Of a stretch of 64,000 bases of DNA, positions 62,437 through 64,000 are shown one piece after another (position 1 is the first letter of the stretch; the number at the start of each line of letters is the position of its first letter). Position numbers and translations under genes: made by a program. Source of the stretch: an uncultured bacterium. GTDB lineage: Bacteria > Bacillota > Clostridia > Peptostreptococcales > Anaerovoracaceae. The notes beneath the pieces were generated by a model. It was not told the origin of the DNA. It made no database searches and saw only the letters and a list, made by a program, of their open reading frames with translations. Where the stretch lies: positions 1-64,000 of the forward strand of contig CAJMLL010000006.1 of the NCBI GenBank assembly GCA_905214225.1. The letters run 5' to 3'.

Positions 62437-63588
62437 ATGGCAGACAAGATCAATAAGATGATTGCAGATACCTTTCTGCAGATCGCGGACGGTCTGGAGA
62501 CAGGCAGTTTCGGCAAAAAGCCGAAGATTGCGCTGACCGGCATGGGAAGCGAACATGGAGAAGAAAATGCCATGAAGGCTGCAGTCGCTGCGGCCAGAGA
62601 GGGCATTGACGTATATTATATCGGTTCACTCACACATGAAGGAGTTACCACGGTTTCTGTTCCGGACGATGAGGCCGGACATAAGAAGATGGAAGAACTC
62701 CTTCAGAGCGGCGAGGTTGACGGTGCAGTTACCATGCACTATCCGTTCCCGATCGGCGTTTCCACTGTTGGAAGAGCCGTTACACCGGGATTCGGAAAAG
62801 AAATGTACATCGCGAATACGACAGGAACTTCCAGCACAGACCGTGTGCAGGGCATGATCCGCAATGCGATTTACGGCATCATCACCGCCAAGGCCTGCGG
62901 ATGTGAGGATCCGACCGTCGGTATTCTGAACGTGGACGGCGCAAGACAGACCGAGATGGCACTGAAAGAACTCGATGCAAACGGTTATCACATCACATTT
63001 GCCGAGTCTTCCAGAGCGGACGGCGGCTGTGTCATGAGAGGAAATGACGTGCTCAGAGGAACACCGGACATTATGGTCACGGATTCACTGACCGGAAATA
63101 TTCTGATCAAGATGCTGTCCTCCTACACGACCGGCGGCAGCTATGAGGCAATGGGTTATGGATATGGCCCGGGAATCGGCGAGGGCTATGACCAGCTCGT
63201 CATGATTATTTCCAGAGCGTCCGGAGCTCCGCTGATCAAGGGCGCACTGACCTTTGCCGGCGAACTCGTTAAGGGAAATGTCTTCGACGTCGCAAAACAG
63301 GAATTCGAAGCTGTCCGCAAGGCAGGATTTGAAGAAGTCCTGGAGAAATACAAGCAGCAGCCGAAGGAAGCTGCCGAAGAAAAGGTTGAAATGCCGCCGA
63401 AAGAGATCGTAACTTCTCAGGTACAGGGCATTGAAATCATGGATCTGGACGACGCCGTTCAGCTTCTTTGGAAGAATAAGATTTACGCAGAGAGCGGAAT
63501 GGGCTGCACAGGTCCGGTCATCCGCATCTCCGATGCCAACCTGGACAAGGCGAAAGAAATCCTTGAAAAGGGCGGCTATATCAGCTAG
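62437..63588 (+). CDS. grdD: Betaine/glycine reductase component C, alpha subunit GrdD
   Basis: The 383-residue PlsX-like partner of GrdC. It opens with KINKMIADTFLQIADGLET and has GSEHGEENAMKAAV, VTDSLTGNILIKML and YGYGPGIGEGYDQLVMI. GMGCTGPVIRI near the end contains Cys357, which matches the acetyl-thioester Cys359 of the Clostridium sticklandii protein as I remember it. The acetyl group is passed to phosphate to give acetyl phosphate and then ATP. ATG 62437 behind GGAGGAG is used; an in-frame upstream ATG would overlap grdC. Terminator follows at 63624. Confidence 0.9.
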   Translation: MADKINKMIADTFLQIADGLETGSFGKKPKIALTGMGSEHGEENAMKAAVAAAREGIDVYYIGSLTHEGVTTVSVPDDEAGHKKMEELLQSGEVDGAVTMHYPFPIGVSTVGRAVTPGFGKEMYIANTTGTSSTDRVQGMIRNAIYGIITAKACGCEDPTVGILNVDGARQTEMALKELDANGYHITFAESSRADGGCVMRGNDVLRGTPDIMVTDSLTGNILIKMLSSYTTGGSYEAMGYGYGPGIGEGYDQLVMIISRASGAPLIKGALTFAGELVKGNVFDVAKQEFEAVRKAGFEEVLEKYKQQPKEAAEEKVEMPPKEIVTSQVQGIEIMDLDDAVQLLWKNKIYAESGMGCTGPVIRISDANLDKAKEILEKGGYIS

Positions 63589-63623
63589 AATCCTCTGATA
63601 TTAATTGAATGATTCAGTTCGTT

Positions 63624-63671
63624 ACAGGACTGCCGCATGCGCAGAATGGCGTATGCAGCGGTCCTGTTTTT
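63624..63671 (+). terminator. Intrinsic terminator after grdD
   Basis: ACAGGAC (63624-63630) pairs with GTCCTGT (63661-63667), and inner GCATGC/GTATGC pairing extends the stem; TTTTTA follows. Confidence 0.8.
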
Positions 63672-63679
63672 ACTTGGAC

Positions 63680-63713
63680 AAAAAATAAGCCGGCAAGGTA
63701 AAACCATGCCGAT
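63680..63713 (-). terminator. Terminator of the minus-strand AEC permease gene
   Basis: On the minus strand CGGCATGG and CCTTGCCG flank TTTTA with one mismatch, followed by GCTTATTTTTTG. The gap between the two converging terminators holds no gene. Confidence 0.55.
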
Positions 63714-63763
63714 GCGGCCGCAGGGGAGCTGACTTCTTGCCCGTCTGCATTTTGTCCGCTGGA

Positions 63764-64000
63764 TTATAATGCACCTGCAGCTGCAAATACGAGGGGAATG
63801 GTAAAGATACAGCTGACGGTGGAAATGGTCATGAGGCTGATGCCGCTGGTTGGATCCATGTCTTCCTGCACGGCGAAGAGAACGCACATGCTGGCGCTCG
63901 GACAGGCGGAAAGCAGGACGGTCGCCCAGAATGCGGTTCCGTGCAGGCCGAAGAGCGGGTAGAGCAGCGCGCAGCCCAGAGGAAGGACCAGATTTCTCAG
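63764..64000 (-). CDS. AEC-family permease, C-terminal end (partial)
   Basis: The minus-strand frame is open from the window end to TAA at 63766-63764 and gives the last 78 residues: NLVLPLGCALLYPLFG, ATVLLSACPSASMCVLFA and GISLMTISTVSCIFTIPLV. This matches the C-terminal helices of the auxin efflux carrier/malate permease family (AEC), which export or import organic acids. The rest lies beyond base 64000. It converges on grdD, with a terminator on each side. Confidence 0.8.
   Translation of the reverse strand: MRNLVLPLGCALLYPLFGLHGTAFWATVLLSACPSASMCVLFAVQEDMDPTSGISLMTISTVSCIFTIPLVFAAAGAL

Noticed and set aside
1-64000. CRISPR arrays, insertion sequences, prophage or integrase genes
   Set aside because: I looked for regularly spaced repeats, transposase or integrase motifs and terminal inverted repeats and found none that I can support.

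Overview
The window reads as chromosomal DNA of a low-to-mid GC anaerobic Firmicute of class Clostridia. The evidence is the housekeeping order (secDF-rel-hemZ-hisS-aspS; asp23/yqhY-nusB-xseA-xseB-ispA-dxs-tlyA), RNase J, a YqeK/RsfS gene, strong AGGAGG-type ribosome sites with some TTG/GTG starts, and a selenocysteine-dependent betaine reductase, a Stickland-type amino acid/amine fermentation enzyme. I favour a Lachnospiraceae- or Peptostreptococcaceae-like lineage but cannot fix the genus. No insertion sequence, prophage or CRISPR array is visible.

Bases 1-7,000: the tail of an acyl-CoA dehydratase activase, yebC with its own promoter, a 6S-like RNA gene with promoter and terminator, polA, coaE, a membrane-anchored solute-binding protein and two tRNA-Leu genes. 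Bases 7,100-24,900: protein export (yajC, fused secDF), the stringent-response gene rel, a metallo-beta-lactamase-fold hydrolase, hemZ, hisS, aspS, nadD, a fused yqeK-rsfS gene, leuS, RNase J, a YlbF-like gene and efp. Bases 25,000-36,700: mltG, the tRNA U34 hydroxylation/methylation pair (TrmR and TrhP types), a CBS-domain membrane protein, and the cluster asp23-nusB-tsaD paralogue-xseA-xseB-ispA-dxs-tlyA. This cluster stops at tlyA and is followed by an aminotransferase that has its own promoter inside tlyA.

Bases 38,000-42,500 are an accessory stretch: a decayed fragment of a surface protein, an ornithine cyclodeaminase-family gene and an AGCS alanine/glycine symporter, separated by AT-rich gaps. 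Bases 42,600-49,700 form a complete phosphate regulon unit: an array of PhoP-box-like TTTACA repeats at 11-bp spacing, then pstS-pstC-pstA-pstB-phoU-phoP-phoR, closed by a strong terminator. Bases 49,800-54,600 hold a MoxR ATPase/VWA-CoxE pair, a 94-residue orphan protein, a small XRE regulator, and a sodium:solute symporter whose leader contains two terminator-like hairpins.

Bases 54,800-63,700 are the most distinctive region: a TetR-family regulator, then grdI, grdH (with an in-frame UGA read as selenocysteine and a hairpin in E. coli-like SECIS position), a BCCT betaine transporter, a candidate 44-codon leader ORF, grdC and grdD. Together they would import glycine betaine and reduce it to trimethylamine and acetyl phosphate. 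Protein A (grdA), thioredoxin components and the selenocysteine machinery are not in the window and must lie elsewhere. The window ends in the 3' part of an AEC-family permease on the minus strand.
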